A DNA stretch of 64,000 nucleotides. Source: Salvia splendens. Its lineage: Eukaryota > Streptophyta > Magnoliopsida > Lamiales > Lamiaceae. Shown piece after piece: positions 11,565 through 22,451 of the stretch. The notes beneath the pieces were generated by a model that had not been told where the DNA came from, did no database searches, and saw only the letters and a program-made list of their open reading frames with translations. Positions within the stretch are counted from its first letter, which is position 1; each line of letters opens with the position of its first letter. Made by a program: the position numbers and the translations under genes. The stretch covers positions 2,604,001 through 2,668,000 of the forward strand of contig NC_056046.1 of NCBI RefSeq assembly GCF_004379255.2, written 5' to 3'.

Positions 11565-14098
11565 CTAATATAACTCTGCTTTGTCAATTGCAGCTCTTAG
11601 AGCATCTGCACCAAGACTCTTTAGAACCTGCATAACAAGATAACATAATTTGAGGACTTTTTATACCGAAGAAAGAGGTCAATCATTACTAAAAACGGGA
11701 CTCTGGAAACGAAAGATCGTTTAAAACACTAGTAATCAAACCTCGTTTGCATCTTTGAACGAGCTGCTCTCATCTTTCCTTGGCAAATGCACACGCCAGC
11801 ATCTAATGGAAAGCAAAAGAAACGTAGAAATCAGCGAAAAGGATAGCCTTTTTTAATGTTTTTTAAACGTGACACGATGCAAGGAAATACAACGTTTGAT
11901 GAGGCAAGATCATGCCCTAATATAACCTTTCTTTCCCAAGACGACGGGCGAGCTCTTCAGCTAAAGCTTGGCCAGGTGCATCGCCATCAGTTGCCAGGAT
12001 TATACGAGACGCCTGAAAGAAAGATCAAGAAATGCAAGAATCTCATGTTCATGCAAATTTAAGTATGCTATTATTGTTACTCTCGTTGTTCTAGAATATC
12101 TCAAACCTTTTTGAAGTAGTCTATGCAGTTCCACAAGTATTGAAAGGCAGTGTCCTGATGAAATGAAAACACAACGATACAAGTGAATTTACTAAAAAGG
12201 CAACCGTTAAAAAATAATAATTTCAACATTGATAGTAACCTTTTCTTTTGATGGTATTTTATTGACTGAAACTGTCTGTGGTGCACCGTCAGGAACACTG
12301 ACACAATTGCAATAACCAGCTTCTTCGATTGATAGCTTGTCTATTTCGCCTTCAACCTGAACGGAAGGGAGAGGTCAGAGTAGTGAAAATAAGGAGATAA
12401 CAATAGAGAACTTTAAGTAATCAAGTGCATACAATAATGATCTCATCTGCATCCACAATGTCATCGATCCCATATAACATCTTCTCCGTATTTCTCCCCT
12501 GAAAATTCATGGCAAATATCAAGAAAAGTACTATAACTGACCATGTATCGTTCATTCCAGAAAGCAAGAAGTTAGGGCCTTGGAATTAAATGGGAATACC
12601 TGCCAGAACTTTTTATCAAGAGTGCGGTATTTGCAGCCAACATGCTGTCCATTTCGTCTATAAGGAAAAGCAATGATTTTCTGCATTGAAGAGAACAAAC
12701 TTAGTATTCCTTAACACATCGAATTGCCTCAATAAAAATGCAAAGAGATTGTTATCGACATCATCAAACAAGATATAAGAATCTCCATCACCAAGATAGT
12801 TGAAATTGAGACCAGGAAGTTTATAAGTTTCACTCGATTTAGTAATATACGATGGAATGAGTTAATTGTAAAAATGGTTTCTTACCTTTCCACCAACAAC
12901 TTGCATGACATTATTCCTCTGCAGTGTTTCCTTTGATATCATTCTTTCAGCAAAGTATCCAAGCAACTGCACCATACCAAAAGGAAACGTATCATCAATA
13001 ATCGTGCCCGTGTTAATTAAAGCTACAGAGAGCCTAATCTCCACATTTTTCAAATAGCAAAGCTGTGCAGCAAAAAATGACTGTCATACCTTATCATCCA
13101 AAGGCTCAAGCCTCAGATTTTCCCAGCTGACATGAGGATTTTCTTTATTGTTGTCTGCAAAGACCTGGAACCAAGGTTACCATCCGCAAACGGGAGCACG
13201 GCTCAAAAAGAGTAGTTAAGGAGAAGTAATCTAAACCATATATCACGAAACCTGGCCGGCCCATCCACATTGAAGATCAAAACACCTCCAAATCGCATAA
13301 CTCCTGTTTTCGTATATATCAGCAAATGTTCCAAAAAATCAACTAATTTACCATAACCATCCAAAATGCAACTCACCAACTTTGGCTGATGTGAAACGAC
13401 AGCGTCCTCTGAATCGACTGCCCCCCTTTGCACTGATGCAAAGGAAGAATCCATCAACATTAACAGATAACAAGACAGTCATAGGCAGAGTTCTGGAAAT
13501 GGTGAAAATCATATCTTACACTATGAGACCAACTACACATCTTTTTGATAAAAAAAAAGTGGTACAAGCCTAAGACATTCTCAATCAATTTTAGAGTGAT
13601 CACGGGATCATCTAAACAACTAAGAGAAATCGATGAATTATAATAGAACACAGTAACTTATCCAGCAATAGAGATTTATTTTTCCAAAAGTATAAGTAAA
13701 AATACCTTAGGACAATACAAGAGATCAAACTGGCCAGGTGTGCAAGATTCGAACTTTACTCCGAGGGCCTCAATTTTTTGCTTCAATTTAGCTGATTCGG
13801 TTTTCTCCACATCCATATCGACTGCTAATTCAACCGATAGAAAAGCCAAGAAATTACAATTAAGAAAGAAAGAGAGGAGAATATAAAGTGAGTGAAGAAT
13901 ACCTGTTGGCTTGGATAAAGGGGGGTGAGAAAAACATCGAAACCCATTACTTTTTAACGCAATTCCTGAGACAAATTCAGCAGAGTAGGGCAAGAAAGCG
14001 CTGGGGCATTTCAAAGATAGCAAATTTAGCCAAGTGTTGGAAGCAACGAGGCACGGCGGCGGAGGTGGTGGCCGGTGGAGGAGCGCCGTAGGAGGCAT
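11565..14098 (-). CDS. TWINKLE paralogue lacking the helicase (primase homologue, TWINKY-like)
   Basis: Thirteen in-phase exons: 14098-13903, 13821-13706, 13432-13377, 13303-13252, 13164-13090, 12966-12886, 12680-12600, 12498-12433, 12356-12240, 12154-12107, 12012-11927, 11802-11742 and 11627-11565, about 365 residues. Seven internal exons have the same length as in the neighbouring TWINKLE gene (56, 81, 66, 117, 48, 86 and 61 bases), so this is a tandem duplicate. It keeps a proline-rich transit-like N-terminus, the zinc ribbon (CPKCKGG ... WRCFDLQCGW) and TOPRIM (VEGEIDKL; TDGDAPGQALAEELARRLG). It ends DKAELY-stop, where TWINKLE continues AELYPIRGLFNF into the linker and helicase. Arabidopsis has a similar primase-only relative (At1g30660, called TWINKY). 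The open frame across 13 exons argues for a functional gene. The start is the first ATG in frame (14098). Confidence 0.9.
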
Positions 14099-14396
14099 CT
14101 CAAGCTTCCGCCTTCGACAATGGTGAATTGAGCATGCAGCTTGCTGAAACACAATGGAAGAGGATAAAACTTCAGTAATCTATTTTTTTCGCACAATTAA
14201 TTTGGCTAGCACAGTACTACTATTCTTTTTCTTTTCTTTTTTACTTATCAGATGTTTTTCATTCATTAAAATACTTAAAAAAGATAATAAAATAAAGGAG
14301 AATAAAAGAAGCTGATGTAAAAAAAGGTTACTCAATGTAGAATGCAGTCAATTATTGCTAATTATATTTCCTAATTACACGGTGGTTGTTAGCAGT

Positions 14397-14404
14397 TATA
14401 AAAA
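14397..14404 (+). promoter_or_regulatory. putative TATA box of bHLH copy A
   Basis: TATAAAAA lies about 290 bases before the ATG. It is conserved at the equivalent place in copy B (complement of 31541-31548) and in the promoter remnant of copy C near 32636, and it is followed by a CT-rich leader. Conservation across the copies supports it. Confidence 0.55.
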
Positions 14405-14692
14405 TCCCATCCCATAACCTCCACTCTCCATTATCTCTCCCCCTCACTATCTCTCTCTGTGACATACACACAACACAGAGCTAAACATAAGCCTATTTTT
14501 GTTTAGGTTTATTTCTACTGACATTCAAAGCTAGTAGAAGTAGGAGTAGTAGTTAAAAGACACAATCTTTCCTCAGGTAGTCATTGTCTCTCTCTTTTAA
14601 GTTTTAACTCACACTTCAATTTTCCCTCCAACTATATTCATCTCTTACGGTTTCGATTCTTGGCAGATTAATATAGTATCCAATTCCAATTA

Positions 14693-15517
14693 ATGGCGTT
14701 GAGCTACTACAACTCCAACTGGGACTCCTTTGCGCCGGCGGAATTAGGTGTTGATCTCTTCAACCCCGACGATTACTTGGTGGACCCCATCGACGCCTTC
14801 TGCAACTCTCTCCTCTCCGACGACTTACCTTTTGCCGATGATGGAATTCCCTTCGACTTCGATCATCTCAACTCCAACTATTTCCAATATAACAATGATC
14901 CCTTTCCCCATTTCCCCAAACGCCAAAAGCTCTGCGATTCCCACCCATTCTACCAAGATTACTCCATCCCGGAATTTGTTCTTCCTCCGCCGCCGCCGCC
15001 GTTGCCAGCATTTCCAGCGGTGGGTTTCAACATGAGGAGCTGCGAGAGCGTGAGGGTCAACAAAGAGGAGAGCTTGTCTGCGCAGACCGTCGCGGCGAGG
15101 CAGAGGCGGCGGAGGATCACGGCGAAGACGCAGGAGCTAGGGAAGCTGGTTCCCGGCGGCCAGAAGATGAACACGGCGGAGATGCTGCAATCCGCCTACA
15201 AATACATCAAATTCTTGCAGGCCCAAGTTGGACTACTCGAATTCCTCAAGGTACTATTTTAAATGGACAAAACTAATCATTTTCTTCAATTCCTAAGAAT
15301 ATTCATCTGTATGAATCTTTGCTAACATGGTCCATTCTTCTAGAAGGTCAACGAAGAGGAAGCATCATGTGAAGGTGAAGGTGAAGGTGAAGGTGAAGGT
15401 GAAGGTGAAGAAGTGTTCCAGAATCTTCTAGAATCTCCATTGATTCAAGAGAAGCTCTACTCTATTGAGCATTGCCTGATTCCACATAAGCTGGTGGAAA
15501 ACTATCCAAATCATTGA
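14693..15517 (+). CDS. bHLH transcription factor, bHLH52/53-like, copy A
   Basis: Two exons, 14693-15250 and 15344-15517, give 243 residues. The first ~110 residues are acidic and aromatic and carry a polyproline run. The bHLH domain is at about residues 128-180: LSAQTVAARQRRRRITAKT, then ELGKLVPGGQKMNTAEMLQ and SAYKYIKFLQAQVGLLEFLK. Family members bind E-box DNA as dimers; this one has an RQRRRR basic region. Exon 2 holds a hexanucleotide repeat (GGTGAA, 15369-15408) that encodes a Gly-Glu run, then QNLLESPLIQEKLYSIEHCL. It ends ENYPNH-stop, so its C-terminus differs from copy B. The nearest Arabidopsis relatives I recognise are bHLH52 and bHLH53. Confidence 0.92.
15369..15408 (+). repeat. 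in-frame (GGTGAA)n hexamer repeat
   Basis: About six perfect GGTGAA units inside exon 2 of bHLH copy A encode alternating Gly-Glu. Copy B has a single unit (SEGEEVF), so the repeat expanded in A or contracted in B after the duplication. Confidence 0.9.
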
Positions 15518-16615
15518 TTTTACCAAGCAAGCAAGCAAGCGGTTATGATTAACCGTTTCATTTTTAATTGTTTTAGTTTAGGCTATTCTTGATTAAATGT
15601 TTTTATTGTTTTAAGGCAACCTCTTCTTGCCTGCCTTATGTTGTTTAGTTCTTTACAAATTGGAGTAGGATGTTAGGCTAATTAGGCTCTTTACTTCAGG
15701 AAAAAATGCTGTATTTTTTTTCTTACTGTAAGTTCTCCTGATCCTAACCTTATTGATTGATAAACAAGCATTGATTTATTTGATTATTGAGTAATCCCAA
15801 ATGCAATTGATTGTGCATTTACTACTAGAATTTAGTGTGTCTGTTTAAATTCGTCATAAATAAAATCTTGAGACCGCAATGAAAGGAATGCACCGTTTAT
15901 AATCACTCGGCTCGCAATTTATTTTAGATTAATTTTATTTCAAGACGTAGGGTTTCCTAATAATTTATAATCATTCATCGGAAATTAGCAAGTTTTCTTG
16001 GTAGTTGGTTCTTCAAAAAACAACATACGTATTTGGCATAGTCAAAGGAAACTAAGCAGTTAATTTTTTGAGTGATTGTAGGACACTCTGTTTTAATATT
16101 TCTTGGTGCATAATTAATTTAACCAAATTTTTCCTCCACACGAACTAATTTATTTTATAATTTTTTAGTTCCACTATGTCTTGATATTTTGATTTATCAA
16201 ATTGCATGATCCGTACTTCCATGTAGATCGGAGGAGTTACATTAATATTTACTAACAAGTTTGCAAATAATAGTACAACCCTCACTTGGTATTACAATTA
16301 CAACTACAATACATTGAATAATGAAAAAAATAGTTTATTTGAGATCATAATTTCACTTTGACACCACTAAAATTACCAACTCCATAGAAGTAAATCTATT
16401 ATGATCTCAGTGAAGCCTGCAAAGCAAACATCAAGAATTTAGAAACCAATGGAAATGGCTGCAAAAGCTGAAAATGAATGAAGAATAAACCATTTCAATG
16501 ATCAATGATTATTTTCTCCATTCAGTGTTGATTGAAACTGGGAGCCAATCTTTGATCTTGCATCTCCTTCAACAGATGTCTGGGCATCATCGTTCCCGAA
16601 CAACAGCTGCCAGTT

Positions 16616-18940
16616 TCAAACCCAACTGTAGCCTGGTTCTTTGGAGACCTGCTGCCTTCCCATTATATCTCTGACATCTTTAACATCATCCCATCTATCT
16701 AATGAGGAATACATATTGGCTAGGAGGGAATACGGGGCAGAGTTACCACTGTCCAAACGGAAAAGCTCGTCTGCAGCCCTTCTTGCCAAGTTCACATTGC
16801 CATGAACCCTGCAAGAGCTCAGTAATACCTCCCAAACAATGAGATCATCTTTGTATGGCATCTTTTCTATGATTTCTTCAACTTCATTGAACCGGCCAGC
16901 ACGGCCCAAGGTGTCGACTATGCAAGTGTAGTGATCACTAAGCGGCTCCACATCATATTCTTGCTGCATTGATTTGAACACCTTTAAACCAGTATCTACT
17001 AATCCAGAATGACTGCAGGCAGTTAAGACAGCAACAAAAGTTATGTGATCAGGTTCAATACTAGCTATGATCATGTCCCTAAATAGATCAACAGCATCTT
17101 CTCCGCGCCCATTCTGAGCATAACCATGTATCATCTCATTCCACGTGACTAAATCTTGACAGACCATCATATTAAAGAACCGTCTGGCCCCATCCACGTC
17201 GCCACATTTGCTGTACATGTCAACCAGAGCAGTTCCGACATAAACATTATTTGAGTGTCCTTCTTTCACTATCAGACCATGAATCTGCCTCCCTTGTGAG
17301 AGAGATGACAAAGACGAACAACAATTCAGTGTGCTAGCATAAGAAAACTCAGTCGGTAGCATGCCTTCACGTACCATTCGCCTGAAAAAGTTAAAACCCT
17401 CTGCATCCATTGAATTAAGGGATAAACCTGACAACACTGAATTCCAACACACTATATCATATTTGGGAGCCATGTTGAAGATAGCTTTTGCAACTTCTAT
17501 TTTACTACATTTTGAGTAAACAGCAATCAGTCCACTCGTAACATACAAGTCCATCGAAAGCTCAGCTTTCCACAAGGCAGCATGAATCTGCTTCCCACTC
17601 TCTAAAAGTCCCATGGAAGCACAAGAACTGAGAATTATAGCAAACGTAGTTCGATCAGGCCTCACTTTTCTAAACTGCATCTCTCTAAAGAGCATCACCG
17701 CCTCCCTGTGGTATTCGTTCTGGGAATAGCCCGATAACATAGCATTCCACGAGGCCAAACTTGGCACCGACATACCATTGAAAATTCGAAGCCCCGTTTC
17801 AACATCACCACTTCTCAAGCACGCAGCAAGCATATTAACACATGTCACCTCATCAGGCTCAACCCCACAGCTCTGCATTCTCTCCATACACTCGATCGCC
17901 CTCTGCAAATGGTATCCCTTGGCATATCCTGCGATCATAACATTCCACGAAACAACACTGACTTGAGACATACTGTTGAACAACATCTCTGCACAGTCCA
18001 TACATCCAAGCTTTGCATACATGTTAAGCAACGAGTTGTTCAAGTGCAAATCTCCCAAGAAACCAACTTTAACAAGAAGCCCGTGTACCTGTGCTCCATG
18101 CATCACATGCCTTTTCCCTTCGTTGCCATCATCATCTACACCAAATTCACATTTGGAACAAACACTCAACACACTTGAAAGAGACACACAATCTATGATC
18201 CTCTTTCGATGCATCAATCCAAACATATCAAACGCTTCATCCACGCGATCAGCTCCTACCAACCCCTCCATCATTGCAGTGAACGACACCTCATTATGCT
18301 CCGGCAAGTCCCCAAACACCATAACCGCATCTTCTATAGAAACACACTTCATATACATTCCCAACAAAGCATTCCCGACATACAAATTCGCGTTTAGTCC
18401 GAGCTTCGTAGCAAGTCCATGGCACTCCCTCCCACACTCCAATTTGCCCAAACCCCCACAAGCACTCAATACACTGGCCAATGTGAAGCGGGTGGGCACG
18501 AAATAATTCAACCTCATCGCGTAGTAACCCGCCAAGGCCTTATCCTCAAGACCATTTCTTGACAGCATACTAATAATCAAGTTCCAAGAAACTGCGTTCC
18601 TCTCCGGCATTTGATCAAACACTTCAAATGCATTACCGACATCATTTAATTTGCAGTAAGAATCTAAAATAGCGTGATAGGAGAATATGTTTCTGTGAGG
18701 CATTTCGTCGAACAGGCGGCGGCCGGCCTGGGTGTGGCCGCATTTTGAGTATAGCTCAATCAGGCGATTCACCAGAAAAGTATTTGAAAATTGGTAGGTG
18801 CGAAAAATCTGAGCTTGGATGGTTTTTCCTGCCTTGTAAGCTTTATTATCTATGCAATTTTGCAGCAAATTCGCTAACGAAACTGAGGCATTTCTGCTTT
18901 GCATTTCTAACAAATTGGCGGAATTCCATTTAATCATCAT
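16616..18940 (-). CDS. PLS-class pentatricopeptide repeat protein with E domain, At4g20770-like
   Basis: A single intronless frame of 774 residues, as is usual for plant PPR genes. It is built of P, L and S motifs throughout, for example FLVNRLIELYSKCGHTQAGR, DIVCWNSVLSGLSLN and NVYVGTALVDMYSKCGDVDG. It ends with the E-type tail (SCRVHGNVNLARRAADELF ... GYSWV) and has no DYW deaminase domain. Such proteins bind organellar transcripts in a sequence-specific way and serve C-to-U editing or processing, recruiting a DYW partner in trans (family knowledge). Across its length it resembles Arabidopsis At4g20770 as I remember it, an inference from recall. A start at MQSRN (residue 13) is also possible. 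The target RNA is unknown. Confidence 0.93.
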   Translation of the reverse strand: MMIKWNSANLLEMQSRNASVSLANLLQNCIDNKAYKAGKTIQAQIFRTYQFSNTFLVNRLIELYSKCGHTQAGRRLFDEMPHRNIFSYHAILDSYCKLNDVGNAFEVFDQMPERNAVSWNLIISMLSRNGLEDKALAGYYAMRLNYFVPTRFTLASVLSACGGLGKLECGRECHGLATKLGLNANLYVGNALLGMYMKCVSIEDAVMVFGDLPEHNEVSFTAMMEGLVGADRVDEAFDMFGLMHRKRIIDCVSLSSVLSVCSKCEFGVDDDGNEGKRHVMHGAQVHGLLVKVGFLGDLHLNNSLLNMYAKLGCMDCAEMLFNSMSQVSVVSWNVMIAGYAKGYHLQRAIECMERMQSCGVEPDEVTCVNMLAACLRSGDVETGLRIFNGMSVPSLASWNAMLSGYSQNEYHREAVMLFREMQFRKVRPDRTTFAIILSSCASMGLLESGKQIHAALWKAELSMDLYVTSGLIAVYSKCSKIEVAKAIFNMAPKYDIVCWNSVLSGLSLNSMDAEGFNFFRRMVREGMLPTEFSYASTLNCCSSLSSLSQGRQIHGLIVKEGHSNNVYVGTALVDMYSKCGDVDGARRFFNMMVCQDLVTWNEMIHGYAQNGRGEDAVDLFRDMIIASIEPDHITFVAVLTACSHSGLVDTGLKVFKSMQQEYDVEPLSDHYTCIVDTLGRAGRFNEVEEIIEKMPYKDDLIVWEVLLSSCRVHGNVNLARRAADELFRLDSGNSAPYSLLANMYSSLDRWDDVKDVRDIMGRQQVSKEPGYSWV

Positions 18941-19157
18941 TTTTAAATTGAAAAATTGGCTTGGGCCTTATTTGGGCCGTAAAATAAGCCCAATATTGTC
19001 CATCCAATTTTCTAATGGTACAACAGAATGAAGCCATAAAACCAGGATGTACCATCACCTACTGCACAGAATCCTAATCCCCCAAATCCCCCCATCATCG
19101 TCACCGCACAAATCCAATTTGACGAGAGTTGGAATTAGTAATCTGAACTGTATCCAG

Positions 19158-21521
19158 ATGGACGGCGGTGGAGTGGACTCGGACGGCCGCGCATTCACTA
19201 GCGCGGAGGAGATGTGGCGGGAAGCTGTGGGGGACGGCGACCCCCTCAAGAAATCGCAGTGGTATTCGGAAGGGGTCGGCTACTGGCAGGTCAGTGAGCT
19301 GTGCTTGTTAGGGTTTATGTTTGAGATAGAAGAAAAATGGAAGGCTACTTTTGCAATTATTTTGTTTAGTTGATGAAAAATGTGAGCTTTGTTTGATTTT
19401 TTTTTTTGGAAGAGAAGGGTGTGGAGGCGACGGTGGATGGAGTGCTGGGAGGGTACGGACATGTGAATAAACCTGATATAAAATGTAGTGAGGCATTTTT
19501 GAACTCGATTTTGGCGGAACGATTTCCTGATGCTGGCAAAGGAAGACGTCTTGTTACTCTTGGTATTTTTTCTGCCCTCTTCCAAGAATAGTAGCTAGAG
19601 TGAAAAAAGCTTGAATTTTTATGAATGCGTTGCAAAGTTGTTAGTAGTTAGTTACACAGACGGCTATTGATCCATCCAAGTATATTGGTAATTAGCTTGG
19701 ATTATGTGTTTTAACGGAAGCAGCTAGAAATTCTATGATTTGTATTCTCCCAAAGATTTTGTTGTGAAGATTGCTTGAGTTTGTTGGAGGTTTGATTTTT
19801 TATTTTGTACCTGCAGATTGTGGCTCCGGGATTGGCAGGATCACCAAGAATCTTCTTATTAGATATTTTAATGAGGTGATCTTTCCACTCGTACTCGCAT
19901 CTTCTCTTCTCCTCGTCACTTTGTTCCTTTCTCAGTTGTAGTTGTATATAACACATACTGAAAGCTAAAATCTGTGATGTCTTGACATTGTTGTGAAAAT
20001 GGTATGTTTCAATCCAGGTTGACCTTCTCGAGCCTGTTTCTCATTTTCTAGATACCGCTCGGGAAAATTTGGCCCCAGAAAACTTGATGGTCACAGATGA
20101 TCATAAGGCTGTGAACTTCTTCTGTGTTTCTCTTCAGGCAAGATGTAGTTTGCTTTTGGTTTTCATATTGTTTAGTTAATCTTCAGTTTAGATATGCATG
20201 ATTTACATGGAGAGTGGAGACAAAACGTATAATCCGGTGGAAAATGGAAATGCCATGGTTGTTAAACTTATTAGCTTATTGTGATTAGTTATACATATTG
20301 CAATAATTGTCGGAAACTCTAATACTCTCTCTATGTATTTTTTGGTCTCCTTTATATAGTTTTGGATGCCCTTGTTTTACTTTATGATGTAAACTTTTCT
20401 CGGTTGATAGACAATCAATATAACCTTGTTTCTTTTTCTCAACTTATGTACATTCTTTGTTTGCTGAGCTTTTTCCAAGTCTTATTTTAGGAATTTACTC
20501 CCGAGGCAGAAAGGTACGACATTATATGGATCCAATGGTGTATTGGGCATCTTTCAGATGATGACCTTATGTCATTCTTCGACAGAGCTAAGGTAATAGA
20601 CTAATTGTTCCCCTCTCATTTGACAATAGTATTAATTGGTCTTCCTAGTGCTAAACTATTTCTGTCGTAAGTGAGTATAAGTAATCATCTAATCTGTCCG
20701 TTTTAAAAGGTCTCCCACGCTCATCTATACTGGCAATGACCATTCAGATTTACCAACCCATTCCTATTTTTCTTGAATCTTCTAGGCTAAGTAGCTTTGT
20801 CTTTTAACCTAGTGTGCTTACATATACGAGCATGCATCTTAATATTTTCAGAGCTTGAAATTTATCTCCAGGCAAAATTGGAAGAATTATTTCATATTAT
20901 GCAGATTATCTTAGCCGAGAATACAAGTTAATGTCTAAAACATGATTAGTTATAAAAAATTTCATGTATCTGTAGCCTATTATTTGATTTTCGTAAATCA
21001 TTATCTGATGTTTTATCAATGGAATGTACAGGGTGGTCTTAAACAGGGTGGCCTATTTATTTTGAAGGAGAACATTGCAAGGAGTGGTAAGGATACGATC
21101 TATCAATTTCCTGCTTCGCGGATACACGCTTATGATCTTAACATATGAAACAGCTAGTTTCATCGCTGTTTCTACAGTGAATCTGATGCCAATTCTCGTT
21201 CGGCAGGCTTCGTGTTGGATAACCAAGACAAGAGCATTACAAGATCCGACTCGTACTTCAAGCAGCTCTTTAAAAAATGTGGTCTAAACATTCTCAAAAT
21301 GAAGGTACATCTGAATTCTAGTCTAGCATCTATGCAATATTTCTGAATTCACAAACATGAATTCATTGGAGTTTCGTTCGTACATTTGCTATCAGGATCA
21401 AAAGGGATTCCCCGGTCAATTGTTTGCTGTAAAGATGTATGCATTAACGACTGATCTGCCGAAGCAAACTATTAATTCGAAATCAAAGAAACATGTCAAC
21501 AGACCTGGCATCATCAGATAA
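19158..21521 (+). CDS. NTM1: alpha N-terminal protein methyltransferase 1 (NTM1/NTMT1)
   Basis: Eight in-phase exons: 19158-19289, 19418-19562, 19817-19875, 20018-20137, 20491-20592, 21032-21086, 21207-21304 and 21396-21521, 278 residues. Family landmarks appear in order: QWYSEGVGYWQGVEATVDGV, GGYGHV, the SAM-binding DCGSGIGRITKNLL, VDLLEPVSHFLD, IIWIQWCIGHLSDDD, ENIARSGFVLD and the tail DQKGFPGQLFAVKMYAL. The enzyme alpha-N-methylates proteins with an exposed X-Pro-Lys-type N-terminus. The intron after exon 4 starts with GC (CAG|GCAAGA) and is a minor-type GC-AG intron. An in-frame ATG at 19047 would add 37 residues; I chose 19158 because the MDGGG start aligns with the Arabidopsis protein. 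Confidence 0.94.
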
Positions 21522-21774
21522 GAGTGAAGGAATGAGGAAGATGATAATCCATTGCTGAACAAGATATTTCTATGTAAAACCCCATTAATTTTGTGTGTGC
21601 TTCACTCATATTATCTACATCTCCAGCTCATAGTATTCTGTTTTGAAGAAACTCGAAGGAGAATGGAAATCTGTGTTCATAATTTCTGCCTAGGTTGAAA
21701 GAATTAAGTTTTTAAAACCGAATATGTATTTGTAAAAGGCAAAGTTTGCATTAATCACTTTGAAAGTACTACAA

Positions 21775-22141
21775 TAAAGTTGAAAATCATTGGGTACTAC
21801 CACCGGTCACAAAAATGTTTGAATTTTAAGTTGAATTCCAAAAATTATGTTTAAAGTAACTAATAAGTTGGAATGATAGCTATTATTAACGTTAACAAAA
21901 GTCTTTCTCTGATTCACTTGATAAAATTTTTATACTATTAAGAAGTTATGGGAAAATCTTGCTGGCTTACTTAATTGATGATAAGTGAACAATAAATAAT
22001 TTTTATTCAATAAGCAAAACAAGCTCAAGAAGAACAACACAATGAATCAAAATCCAAATAGTGACTGATGAATTAATACAAAGAAATAAAGAATGAACAT
22101 CCATCTTTAAGTTAAAAAAAAATCCTCAAGAATCAAAATCT
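21775..22141 (-). repeat. inverted copy of the patellin 3' UTR/flank
   Basis: In reverse complement this matches 3869-4335, the sequence after the patellin stop codon, with only small differences. It stops abruptly where the coding region would begin, and no patellin exon sits beside it. It is a fragment left by a duplication or rearrangement 17 kb away. Confidence 0.8.
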
Positions 22142-22372
22142 TTTCACATGAGAATGTTGGATCCCCAAAACATGTGCAGAAGACATAAGAAAACTTGAAA
22201 AGTTTACTGAACTAATGGATATCATTCAACACCATTATAGACGACGACTGATGGCAGTATCTCCTGGAAGAGTTTGTCTAAGTTGGTAAGTAGTCTATTA
22301 TCTTGAGCAGACAATTGGTCCTGAACATCAATGGATAGGATAGCAGTGAGTGAGGTTTAGCGTTGATGGAAA

Positions 22373-22451
22373 TCTAGTAGAGAGTATGTACAAACCAAGT
22401 AGTTTTCTCGGAGTGCCTCAACTGATTTTCTAGTAGAGAGTATGTACAAAC
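22373..22451. repeat. 23-bp direct repeat pair at the 3' end of the eIF5B pseudogene
   Basis: The same 23 bases, starting TCTAGTAGAGAG, occur at 22373-22395 and 22429-22451, 56 bases apart. The break in the eIF5B reading frame lies exactly at the second copy, so the repeat looks like the scar of a rearrangement. Confidence 0.85.

Larger units (their letters stand above)
14330..16515 (+). repeat. left arm of a 2.1-kb inverted duplication containing bHLH copy A
   Basis: Promoter, both exons, intron and 3' flank of bHLH copy A recur in reverse complement at about 29435-31635. Matching landmarks include the TATA region, the gene itself, a downstream block around 15600-15900, and the end near 16380-16510 (TAGAAGTAAATCTATTATGA versus its complement near 29580). 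Boundaries are by eye, to within a few tens of bases. Confidence 0.85.

Noticed and set aside
13676..14152. Longer start of the primase paralogue at 14152
   Set aside because: The codon is GTG. The ATG at 14098 is in frame and gives a plausible transit peptide.
17778..18506. Plus-strand frames within the PPR gene
   Set aside because: They are complements of the repetitive PPR coding sequence and lack any domain.
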